Shown here: positions 28,030 to 39,240 of the stretch, one piece after another | Layout: each line of letters opens with the position of its first letter | Numbering within the stretch: position 1 is the stretch's first letter | Assembly (NCBI GenBank): GCA_036417435.1 | Contig: CM070904.1 | Span: forward strand, 125,922,695-125,986,694 | Direction: 5' to 3' | DNA length: 64,000 bases | Source: Inia geoffrensis | Lineage: Eukaryota; Chordata; Mammalia; Artiodactyla; Iniidae | Notes under the pieces: model-generated | Databases searched by the model: none | The model's input: the letters and a program-made list of their open reading frames with translations, nothing else | Told to the model about the DNA's origin: nothing | Made by a program: the position numbers and the translations under genes

Positions 28030-28919
28030 CTATACATAACTGATTTGCTCTTCAGTTTTGCCACCTCCATTTTCGGTGAGAAGTGTATCTAGTAAAATGA
28101 TTGATGAAAACTGAATGGTTGAACTTCGGAGCGTCACTGGGCTCTGGTACATGGCAGGATTAATGCCATTTCGCATTCTATGTTTCATAAAAAATTTAGA
28201 GTTCTCTGCCATTGGATTCTGGAAGTACACATTACTGGAGCATTTTCTGAGAGTTGTTACTGATTTTGTGGCCCAGTAATTGCAGGTGAGGTACCGGCCA
28301 AATGCATCCCGAAATGTCTTGTTGAAGAGGGTGTAGACCAGAGGATTCACCCCTGAGGAAACATAGCCTATCCACACAAATATCTCCAGGAGCATTTTGA
28401 GAGTAGTCTGGTTGCAGGAATCACACAAAGCTAAAGTTATATTTGTAATAAAAAAGGGGCACCACATAAGCAAAAAGAGGGAAAACACAATCCCTAGAAC
28501 CTTTGAGGCTCTCTGTTCATTGGAAATGGTCTGCACTGACTTTTTTCCTACTGTGGACGTTCTTCGCATAAGTATGTCGTCACTTGCATTGGGCAGGGTT
28601 TTGTCCTTGTGAGAACCATCCAGCATTGCCACTTTTTCTGGTGATGAGCAAGGTGTTTCATCCCTTTGGAAAATTGTGGACACAGTCAACCACATTAGGC
28701 GTTGAGGTGCCTTGTTTTTGACCAAGTAAGCTTTCTTCTGTAAAGCATGGATAGTGAGAAAGTAGGTGACAAACATGATCGCCAGAGGTGTAAAGAAGGA
28801 AGCCAATGAGCCAAAGAGCATGAAATTGCCAAAACGATCCTTTGTCAGCCCACAGGTGATGTTGTTTGGGTTACCCGCATCAGTGTCTATACCTTTAATA
28901 GGGATTGGAATGGCGATGC
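28030..28919 (-). CDS. HTR2B: HTR2B coding exon 3: ECL2, TM5-TM7 and C-terminal tail
   Basis: 890 nt including the stop (28032-28030); 295 residues after the split Gly. Visible features are ECL2 with a glycosylation site (NNITC) and the disulfide Cys; TM5 with Pro5.50 (SLASFFTP); a long ICL3; TM6 with the toggle Trp ([10 protein letters not shown]); TM7 NPLVY; a possible palmitoylation Cys (YLTCNY); and a C-terminal PDZ ligand, ISYV. The acceptor is cttccttag. Residue 5.46 is Ser and the residue after the ECL2 Cys is Gly, both unlike the human receptor (see findings). The frame is intact, so a functional receptor is expected. Confidence 0.97.
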
Positions 28920-29540
28920 CTAAGGAAGAAGAAACGATAAATTGAGTTACTTTATGACCTTTGACTCTTAGATTAGGTCCTTTTAAAGTTTATCTTACTG
29001 ACTTTACCCTATTAGTGTATTGTAATTCCTGGTACCCACAATGCAGAATCTGTCAAGCATTAAATCAATGGAAGATTTGACAAATAGAACCTAAGTAAGC
29101 AAACCTGCCGTTTTTAAAGAGATTGGTTAGTGGTTTCAGTTTTATAATTAAAGCTTCCCTAAAACCATAGTGTATACATGAAATAGTAGAGGATGTCTTC
29201 ATTTATTCTCCATTTCTCATTATCTATTTTTGTTTGTTGAACTATCCCAACTTAAGGAAAAAAATTCAGAAGAGAAGCTGCTTTTATCTTAATATCCAGT
29301 GTAGTTGAGCTAAAGAGACTTAAGAATACATTCATACGATATCTTAATTCTGAGTAGATACCTATTTTATAATCTTTGAGGTTACACACTTTCGTTTAAC
29401 AGGCAGTTTTATCTTTTGATATTTGTGAATGTCTTTTAACCTTTTCTTTCTGACTTCTTAGGGAAGACTCAGGGTTTATTGGGTTTTTTTCAAATGCTAC
29501 TTAAAAATTTGAGAGCGAGTGGATCGTGAAGCTTACTTGC

Positions 29541-29881
29541 TTTTTTAAAAATATTTATTTTTGGCTGTGCTGGGTCTTTGTTGCTGCATGCGGGCTTTCT
29601 CTAGTTGCAGTGAGCAGGGGCTACTCTTCATTGTGGTGCACGGGCTTCTCATTGCAGTGGCTTCTCTTGTTGCAGAGCATGGACTCTAAGCATGCGAGCT
29701 TCAGTAGTTGTAACACTTGGGCCCAGTAGTTGTGGCTTGCGGGTTCTAGAGCGCAGGCTCAGTAGTTGTGGCTCGGGGGTTATTCGCTCTGCGTCATGTG
29801 GGATCTTCCCCGACCAGGGCTCGAACCCGTGTCCCCTGTATTGACACGCAGATTCTTAACCACTGCGCCACCAGGGAAGCC
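29541..29881 (-). mobile_element. CHR-type SINE, long form
   Basis: Reversed: tttatttttggctgtgctgg at the left, cgccaccagggaagcc at the right. Lies in the HTR2B intron between coding exons 2 and 3. Confidence 0.93.
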
Positions 29882-30303
29882 ATGAAATTTATTTTCAAGA
29901 TTGAAGATTCCTCTAATAAAAATGAAAAATGTACCTCATGCTAATTTTATTATACTTTAAATACCATGAAGTAGATATTTAAATATGACCTTGTTTATTA
30001 GTGAAGTAGCTTATTAGGAAGACAGCACAAGGGTTAACCCTAATCCTTTCCCTTTGAAACAGCAAATACTTTAAAATAAGTCTGAATTAATTGATCTTTA
30101 GACACCTCTAGGAAGTATCACGAAAGAATTCACTTTTATGAATCTAAAAGTACTCCTGTCACCTGCATAGCCTTTTTATGGTAGCAAAGAGACCTTGACA
30201 AGAATATATTCCTCAAACCCTTTCTAATGGAGGCCACAGCTTTTTCTACTTTTCCTCAGGTATAACACCAGAAAGGATTCTGTATACTTTCTTTTCTACA
30301 CTA

Positions 30304-30525
30304 GGGGTCAGCAAACTATAGCCCAAGGGCCAAATCTGGCCTGCCTTCTGTTTTTGTAAATAAAACTTTATTGGAACACAGCCATACCCATTTGTTAATG
30401 TATTATATATGGCTGCTTTTGTTCTGCTGCAGAGTTGAGTAGTTCTGACAGAACCGTATAGCATCTGTAAGACCAAAATATTTACTGTCTTGCCCTTTAT
30501 AGAAAAACTTGGCTGGCTCCACCTC
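30304..30525 (-). mobile_element. hAT-Charlie-type nonautonomous DNA transposon
   Basis: Starts 'aggggtcagcaaactat', contains 'taaaactttattggaacacag', and ends in 'ccctttatagaaaaacttggc', which is the inverted partner of the left end. This is a common mammalian hAT relic. Exact family name uncertain. Confidence 0.7.
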
Positions 30526-30840
30526 TACCCTGTGACTTCCAGGTAATCATTACACTTTCCCCACCCCAAAGCACTTCCCTTTTAAAGTCTATTTAAGCTA
30601 CTTATACCACTCTATTCTCCATCCAGATCATCTGCCAACCTCCAGGATATATGTCTGTCTTCCTTAATGGTTTCAGCCCCTTGCTATAGTTTTCTATCCA
30701 CTGCTAACCTTGCTATCATCTTCCATGACTTCATCCCATTTATTACTCTTCTAACACCTAATTTTATATTTCTTGAACTCTTCAGCTCCAGTGCACTCCT
30801 GAAGCCATCCATCCATAAGTCCACTTAAAACTACCCCATA

Positions 30841-31180
30841 GGGACTTCCCTAGTGGTGCAGTGCTTAAGAATCTGCCTGCCAGTGTGGGGGACACGGGTT
30901 CGAGCCCTGGTCCAGGAAGGTCCCACATGCCGTGAAGCAGCTAGGCCCATGCACCACAACTACTGAGCCTGTGCTCTAGAGCCCGTGAGCCACAACTACT
31001 GAGCCCGCATGCCACAACTACTGAAGCTTGTGTGCCTAGATGCTCCACAGCAAGAAAAGCCACTGCATGAGAAGTCTGCACAGCACAACGAAGAGCAGCC
31101 CCCGCTCACCGCAACTAGAGAAAGCCCGTGCGCAGCAACAAAGACCCAACACAGCCAAAAATAAATTAATTAAAAAAAAA
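30841..31180 (+). mobile_element. CHR-type SINE, long form
   Basis: Head gggacttccctagtggtgcag, A-rich end. Flanking repeat aaaactaccccata (30827-30840) and aaaactggcccata (31181-31194), 12 of 14 matching. Confidence 0.93.
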
Positions 31181-31584
31181 AAAACTGGCCCATATCGAAA
31201 ATCATGAACTCTTGATATTTCCATTTCTTGTCCTGCTACTCTTCATTACTTCTCTTTACAGTTATCTTGACATCTAGTGCATCCTTCCTTCTCTTTTTTC
31301 ACATTCCATTAACTCCCAAGGCTCAGGTTACCTTCCCAACCAGCTTGTTGGTCAATGACATTTAAGTTTTCACTAGTATTTTTTATACCTTACCCTCTTA
31401 TTCTCCTTTCGCCTTACTGTTGTCAGGTGTTACCTAGGATAACTAAATTCAGAAGAAGAAAGTGAGCTCTTTTTTTTTTTTTAGCACTTTGCAGAATTTA
31501 AAAACTGAACTAACCTCATTATTTGCCTTTTCTTTTACAAAGCCACTAAATTGTCATTGGTTCAACAACACAAAGTGTGATGAA

Positions 31585-31720
31585 ATGAAAATGGCATTGA
31601 TCTTGGCCTTTGTGCTAAAAAGCTGTTAAGTCTTTGAGCCAACCGTTTAAAACCTCTAGGTTTCTTTTCTCATCTGTAAAAGGAAAAAGTAGATTTGTAA
31701 GATCCTTCTAAGCTGTAAAT
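31585..31720 (+). repeat. MIR SINE fragment
   Basis: 'ttctcatctgtaaaaggaaaa' after 'cctctaggtttcttt' is the MIR core, with a truncated 3' end. Confidence 0.55.
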
Positions 31721-31800
31721 TTGGGGTCATCTTTTTATTCTTTTCTTCCTGTATACATATCACTTAGTATTAGTCCATCTTCCTGAATGCAAAGATTCTT

Positions 31801-32014
31801 TTTCTTTTTTTTTTTTTTTTTTGCGGTACACGGGCCTCTCACTGTTGTGGCCTCTCCTGTTGCGGAGCACAGGCTCCGGACGCACGGGCTTAGCGGCCAC
31901 GGCTCACAGGCACAGCCGCTCCGCGGCACGTGGGATCCTCGCGGACCGGGGCACGAACCCGCGTCCCCTGCATCGTCAGGCAGGCAGACTCTCAACCACT
32001 ACGCCACCAGGGAA
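31801..32014 (-). mobile_element. CHR-type SINE, young form
   Basis: T run, gcggtacacgggcctctc, ending cgccaccagggaa. It has an extra 'cagg' near the head (gcaggcaggcagac). Confidence 0.94.
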
Positions 32015-33206
32015 ATGATATAACTATATATCTATATATCATAGGCCTCCAGCCTACCCCAACACACACAGTTTCCCTTTCCTTCTCCCTTATCACACTG
32101 AGCTTACCAAAAAGGTATGGGCTGTTTGACATGAACTACTTTAGGTTTCCTTCTCTCCACTCTAAATTTTGGCAGTTGTCACCCATCCATGCCTTTTCCG
32201 TAGCTTCTTTTTTAGGGGCCTCTTCTATCAATCAGCCTCTGTCCCCAAAGCTAGCCTTTTCTACTTGCAGATATCTCCATTCTGAATAGAGTTTTCCTTG
32301 ACCCTAATTTCTTCCCAAGCCAGACTAGTAACAGTCCTTAGTTTTACCTCCAAATTTTTCAAAAGTGGGTTGGCCTTGGTATCTTTATTCCAGGAATATA
32401 AAGGTCATTTTCAATGTCTTGCTTTCTTGTTTTTTTCCCCCAGTATTCTTTTTTCTGATTAGGGAGAGAAGTCACATCTTTTTCTTGCTTTCCTTTTAGC
32501 ATTTTCAGGTCTCTCTTGATTTTTTTTCTTCTTTGAATTTTTCCTTACTAGGAGAAAGTGAATCTGCTGACAAACGGTTAATGATCATAGTAACCGTTGT
32601 GAATCTGTTTGTTTTTCTGATACTAACTTACTTAAAAGACTTGAGTTATCATTTATGCTGTACTTCATGCTAAGATACTCTAATATAGCAGCCATCTTTG
32701 AGTATTAAACATGGGCACAGGGGCATAAAACAGTTTAGAAGAAATACGATTTCCCCCAAAAATTATTTCTGAACATCATTTGTATATCTCTTAAAACTTG
32801 TAATTAAACCTGTTCAAAACACTTAGACAGTAATGCCTTTAGTCTGCGTACATATTGGTTTCCAAGGTGAATATATGAACTCTGATACCTGCATACAAAA
32901 AGTTTGGGTTCTTTTTGTTTTTGTTTTTTTCCTCTTTTCCTATTTATCTTCTTAGGTGTGATTTAAGATGCATTTCATTTTTTAAAATTGTTGTTACTTT
33001 AATAAAATTTCAAGATTCTGCATGCTACCCAGACCTTAATGATCAGTTGACAAATATGAAAACTGTTTTCAGATTTAGTCTTTCTGCATGTCAAAATCAA
33101 GCCTTGAACTTTTCTTCTTTTTCACACTTTTTGCTGACAGTGTGCTTTAGAGGCTATACGATGAATGTAATGTTGTGAGGAGCTTGTATTGGTGTAACAA
33201 TGTCTA

Positions 33207-33521
<315 letters not shown>

Positions 33522-35364
33522 TCAAAATGGCAACCTTTAATCTGCAGTTTCTTTTTTAAGTGATACATATTTTTTAACCTTCTGTATTCATCTGAAATTT
33601 TATGACTTAAGCTCCAAGGTAATGTTTGACTTCAGATAATGGAGTCAGTAATATTAAATACATTTCTGTAAATGGTACCCTTTAAATACATTTTCTGTTT
33701 TGTATAATAATTACAGGTCTTTTCCTAAATCAGTTTAGTATTTTTAGCATTATTTTGACCTTTGCTCTTTTGTGTATTCCTCTTTTGATCTTTTAAAAAT
33801 GTATACAGTGTTGCAACTGGAACTTAAGCTTACTATTCAGATAAAATTTATTTTTAAGCTGCTATTGTATTTTTTTTAAAAAAAAAACATTTACCAAATA
33901 GAGGAAGCAATATAATGTGGCAAAAAGAATATTAGCATGGCAGTCGCAGCAAAGCCTGGGATTTGGGCTTACTTCTGGCATTAACTAGCAGTGTGATCCT
34001 TGTTTATAGCAAATTCTAATTTGGTGAAATAATTAAGTGGAATGACTTGAGTTTTCCTTTTGACAGAAATAGGTCTTAAATAAAGTTTGCAAAAGGAATG
34101 GTTTCAGATTATTCCAAAGAAAAGTGGGTCATTACCCTTCCAATATAGTCCATCCTTCACCCCAAGCAAGAAGATGTTATAAGCAGTACAGACTTGGGTT
34201 TAAAAAGAAAATCTCATTATTAAGCATAGTACTTTATTTAACAAATTCTTATTTAAAAAGCATTTATTCTATACCTCATACAGTCTAAAACACTTCAGAA
34301 GTATTAACTTTTTAAAAAATTTCAGGTTTGGGGTATGATAGTTTTCCAATAAATTTACTTAGACGAGTATTCATACAATATGAATGTGATACATTATGCA
34401 TTATACATATACTCACTACTAAATTTTGCAGTCTTAAAACAACTAAAATTTATTATAGCGTTTGTCCTAGAGTATTTCAGTTAGAATCCATTTTACAAAC
34501 ACACAGATTTTAGAACTTGGTATAAAAGGAAATTCCTCCTGTATAGAACAAATGTCATACATATGAGATTATATAAACCCTTTTAATGGTTTAATTGTCC
34601 ACTGACATGTAAACTACTTTTCTTTTCCTGGTTTTTGCGAGTATATCTGACTTTGACGGGTATAAAATGATTGAGATAATTGAAGAGGGAACCAAGATAA
34701 CTATCTCAGGATTTCAGAGCACCAGGAGACCCTTTAATTGTAAACTGTTTAAATTTAGGAAGCCTAGGTGTGGAGAAAGGTTAGTATCCCAGATCAAAAA
34801 AGGACCATAATTTAGGGAAAGAGGTTTTAGATAGACTTGAATATGTCTTTTTCAAGACTCAAGTGGGATCTCAGTGAAAAATATTTGGATACTTCACAAA
34901 AAAAGGTAGGTAGCAAAAAAAAAAAAAGGTAGGTGGCAAGGCTGACAAACGCACCTTTTGGTGCCTTCTGTTTCCAGAGTTGGTATGTGGCATGCGTAAT
35001 AGAAATATAAAATATTTCTTTGTAAAACAAAATCAGTATGAATTTTTTATTGAAAAAAGGATAAATGATTCCTTGGTACTTGGTTCCATGTTCGGGAGAT
35101 TCTTTCAAAAGGATTTAAAGCATTAGGTGGAAGGAGTAATTCATACTTTTAAGTAAATTACTGTAATCAGACTTTTCCTACTTCACTGAATTGGGGGTGG
35201 GGATAAGGGACAGAGGTGATAAATTATAGTCATTGAGCTGGAAGAGACCTTAGAGATTATATCATTGATTTTGTGGGTGAGTAAACTGTGGTACAATTAA
35301 GTCTTTGAATATGAGAGGGAGCATTTATTTATCAAAATTTAAATGTTAATTGAAAGTGTTCTTT

Positions 35365-35545
35365 AGGGCCTTGCTACTCAAGGTGTGCTCTTCAGATCAG
35401 CAAGGATCAGCATCCCCTAGGAACTAGTTAGAACTGCAGGCTCTTGGGCCTCATCCCTTAGGTACTGAATCATACTGCAGTTGAAGGAAATACCCAGGTG
35501 ATCTGTATGCAGATTAGTGTTTGAGAAGCACTGCTTTTTTGAAAA
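35365..35545 (-). mobile_element. MER5A-type hAT relic
   Basis: 'gatcagcatcccctaggaac', 'ctcttgggcctcatccctta' and 'gtttgagaagcactgc' match the reverse complement of MER5A. Lies in HTR2B intron 2. Confidence 0.75.
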
Positions 35546-37139
35546 GGTTGTGTATTGAGTTTGCTGGTGTAGGATAGGCACTCAGAATTCCTCACAGAAA
35601 CAAACTTATAGAAGATGCTCAAAATAAAGAAATAAAGTGAAGTGTGGCAGAGAAACTTGTGTTTAGAATGAATCTAATCAATCAGACTTTCTCCCTCTTA
35701 GCCGTAGTGTTCAGTTTTCCTGTTAACTAGTGGAAAAGGACCTTGAATAAAGGCAGCAATGTACTCTTTGACCTGCGCTTAAGCAAACTTATGGTCTAGA
35801 GTGGAAAGAATCATACATAACAGATAGTTTTGCAGTGGAAGCTACTTGAAGTGAGGCTTCATCTTAAACTATCCTGAAGTTCAGATTTAGAACTGAGTAG
35901 GAAGTAGAAAAATACTCAAGCCTAGAGCTACAACCAGAGATGTTAATCATAGTTAAGGATTTTAAAAGGCAGATAATTAATGTCTTATATCTTAGGCTTC
36001 CTTTTTTTAAATGCATGCTCTCCATCATCTTTCAAAGTGGGTTGCTAATAAATTTAAACTTGCCTATTTAGCTATTCTAATTATGGATTATATATTTTTT
36101 AATTAAGGTCTGGAAAATTCTAGTCATAAATCTAGTAGCCATGAGTAGGAAGCCACAATAGAACTCTCATATGAAAAGTACATGTCTTTGGAATTGAACT
36201 GCCTGACCCACATACTTCTAATTGTGAGCTAAGAGGGAAAGCTCTTTAGTGCTGGTTTTAGTTAAGCCTGTGAAACCTTGTTAGCCTCCTTTTCCAACAT
36301 AATGAATTTATTTTATAAACTCCAATTTTGGAACAGAAAGTGAATAATGGATATTAAAATTAACGCAGATCATTAAAGCTTTATTACTTGAGTGCTTTCT
36401 TAATTGATAACAGTAGAGATGTTGAAACGTGATAGAGAAATTTCTTTAAGAAAGAAAGACTGAGGTTTAGAATTAAGAGTGATGGATCTTTTTGATTAAC
36501 CTTTATGATTCCAACTTTCATGAAATACTAGTGAATAGACTGTTTTTATGAAACTAATATAAAAGTAACAGATGACTGCATTAAATAGAAATCTTTTATA
36601 CAAAGCTAAAATAATTGCCTAAGTAGAAAGCACGTAATACAATGATTTATAAAAGTTAAAAACAGTTCTAGACATTCTCAGTTTATAAAAGGACTTTTTC
36701 TAGTCCAGATATTTTCATTCTAAATAGTATTAATTTGATAGGCTCAAGGTCAGAAAAGTTTTTACTATTCAGAGTAACTGAAAAAGGTTAACTTGGTATG
36801 GTGAGATAGGTTAGCTATTCAAAAACTTATATGTTATTTTTATTAGGAGTTTTAATTTGTTTTAAGGATTTATAATTTCATTTATTTGTTATAATGTATT
36901 ATGTCTAACTTATTTCCATAAGAATGTAATGTATTATTTGTAATGAAACATAAAAAGAAAGAAAGAATCTAAGGGAAATAAGTTATCAGGTACTTAAACT
37001 AAATTAATTACTGCTGGGGCTCTAAATTAGACTTTTTTTTAATAAAAGCTAATACAGAAAGGGGAAGACATTTAAATTATATAGTATTTGTTGTACCACA
37101 AAAAGAAAGCACACAGAATTTCTCTGAAAAACAAATCCC

Positions 37140-37345
37140 GGGCTTCCCTGGTGGCACAGTGGTTGAGAGTCCGCCTGCCGATGCAGGGGACACGGGTTCG
37201 TGCCCCAGTCCGGGAAGATCCCACGTGCTGCGGAGTGGCTGGGCCCGTGAGCTATGGCCACTGAGCCTGCGCGTCTGGAGCCTGTGCTCCGCAACGGGAG
37301 AGGCCACAACAGTGAGAGGCCCGCGTACCGCAAAAAAAACCAAAA
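37140..37345 (+). mobile_element. CHR-type SINE, young form
   Basis: Head gggcttccctggtggcacag, ending gaggcccgcgtaccgcaaaa with an A-rich tail. Lies in the HTR2B intron between coding exons 1 and 2, its only clear CHR SINE. Confidence 0.95.
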
Positions 37346-37884
37346 ACAAAAACATCCCATTTCCTACCTCGTTGCCCTATCCACTTCATTAAACTCAAAG
37401 AGGAATTTACTTCCAATAAAGTTTGAATAATGGCATTTCTTTGGTTGCTTAAAATAATTACAAATTGATAATTATAGGAGCAAAACAAGTCTTAGATGAG
37501 TCTTGGATCATGGACAGTTCGTTATTTAAAAATATCATGTATGATATTTAAAAATATCATACATAAGGGGTGGTAGAACTGCCGTTCAGTTACATACGTT
37601 TCTATTTGTCTCCCAGGGAAGGTTCAGTAACTTCTTAGACCTATATCTAATATCTTCCTCAGAAAAGATGTCTGGCAATCATTTCAAGGATTCATGCAAG
37701 TATTGGTTAAGACCCACATATTCTGTATCATTTAATATGAAATATAACCTTAAAAAAATATTGGGTTCTGCCTTGTCCCTAGAGAAAATTCTATGGCCCT
37801 CCTGTTAGATCGAGTTATTTAAGATATAAATGTTGTCTTTGCCAAATATTATAGTTTTGGTTGATATAATTTCTCATTTCATTT

Positions 37885-38125
37885 GAGAAAGCAGTGTAAC
37901 AGGTTAAGAGTGTGAATTCTAGAATCAGTTCTCCTAGGTTCAAATTGTGTATCTCTGCCACTTACTTATTCCTATGTCCTCTCTTGTAAAATGGGGATGA
38001 TAATAATAATACTGATTTTATAGAGTTGCTTTGAGGATTAAATGCAATAATACATGTAAAGTGTTTAGAACAATATCTGGCATAGAGAAAGCACTCAATA
38101 AATGTTAGTTCTTATTACTATTGTT
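37885..38125 (+). repeat. MIR SINE, well preserved
   Basis: 'aaaatggggatgataataat', 'gctttgaggattaaatgcaat' and 'ctcaataaatgttagttctta' match the MIR 3' half; the tRNA-like head precedes it. Confidence 0.85.
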
Positions 38126-39059
38126 GTTTGACAGAAACTAGCCAACTAGCCCAACCATTAAAACACTCCCACTTAGAAACAATGAGCCATATCATCAGTA
38201 TAAAACCTGGTATGTTTGTCTTCCTGCCTGCTGTAGCAAGAGTGCGTGCATCCGGTTAAACTTGAAACTGTACTTCAAAAAAAGGGCATGAGAACATGTT
38301 TAACTGTTCAACTTCTAATTAAATTTGTCATGAAGGTATGCCTTTTACTAAAGTTGAATTTTAACTATATGTGGCGAAGAAGCATAAGTAACTTACGTGC
38401 ATTGCCAAACATTGCCATGCCTTTTTGTTTGGTTTTTGGTTTTGGAAAGTAATTGACATTAATCTCTGAATCTGGCACATAAAAGATTTCCCTTCTGAGG
38501 ATTTAAAGACTTTTTAAAGCCATTCCAAGAGGACTATGTTCGTTGAGGTAAATAGTTCATGAATGTATTGGAGCAGGACAAATCCTAAATGGCTCTAATG
38601 TCCAAAAAGGACATAGTTTTCAAGTACACGGTTTTTTTAATCTCAAATTCTTATGTTTCTATATTTATCTTCTGGAAAAGACAGACCTAGACCAGTGCTT
38701 AAATTTTTATTACAAAGCTTCTGCTTTGTTCTTGTTATTCTTGTTTTTTCATTACATTTGAGCATGTGAGGTATCCTGGGGTTAGATGTCCAATATAGTG
38801 TTTTAAGCGTTTCGAGTGATTTAATACTTACAAAAATTTTTCCTTGGTTTTTTAAAATTTCCACTTTCCAAAAAGAAGTGCCTTTAATTGCTTTGCTCCC
38901 TCATTTAAGAATTAGGTAGAGCAGTATTTCACTGCATAAATGAATAACTGATTTTTTTTTCTTTTACTGCTATACATTTATCTCATCTCTGGTGAAACTC
39001 ACATGCAAAACTAAATCTTAAACCCTTTGCATGTTGTACTGATACTTGCCAATTATTAG

Positions 39060-39240
39060 TGCCTAAAACGTGCTGGGACCTACTTGACAATTTCACAAGA
39101 TATTGGCAATGGAAGATGTAGCATAACCATTTTACAGACAAGGTGATTGAACTCTGATATGTTGTTAAGTGACTTGCCAATACAAGAGAACCAGGTTTCA
39201 AAGCCTAGGGTATCTTGCTTCAAACCCCCATCTTTCAGCC
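39060..39240 (-). repeat. MIR-type SINE
   Basis: 'accattttacagacaaggtg', 'taagtgacttgccaatacaag' and 'gaaccaggtttcaaagcc' are MIR in reverse. Confidence 0.65.
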
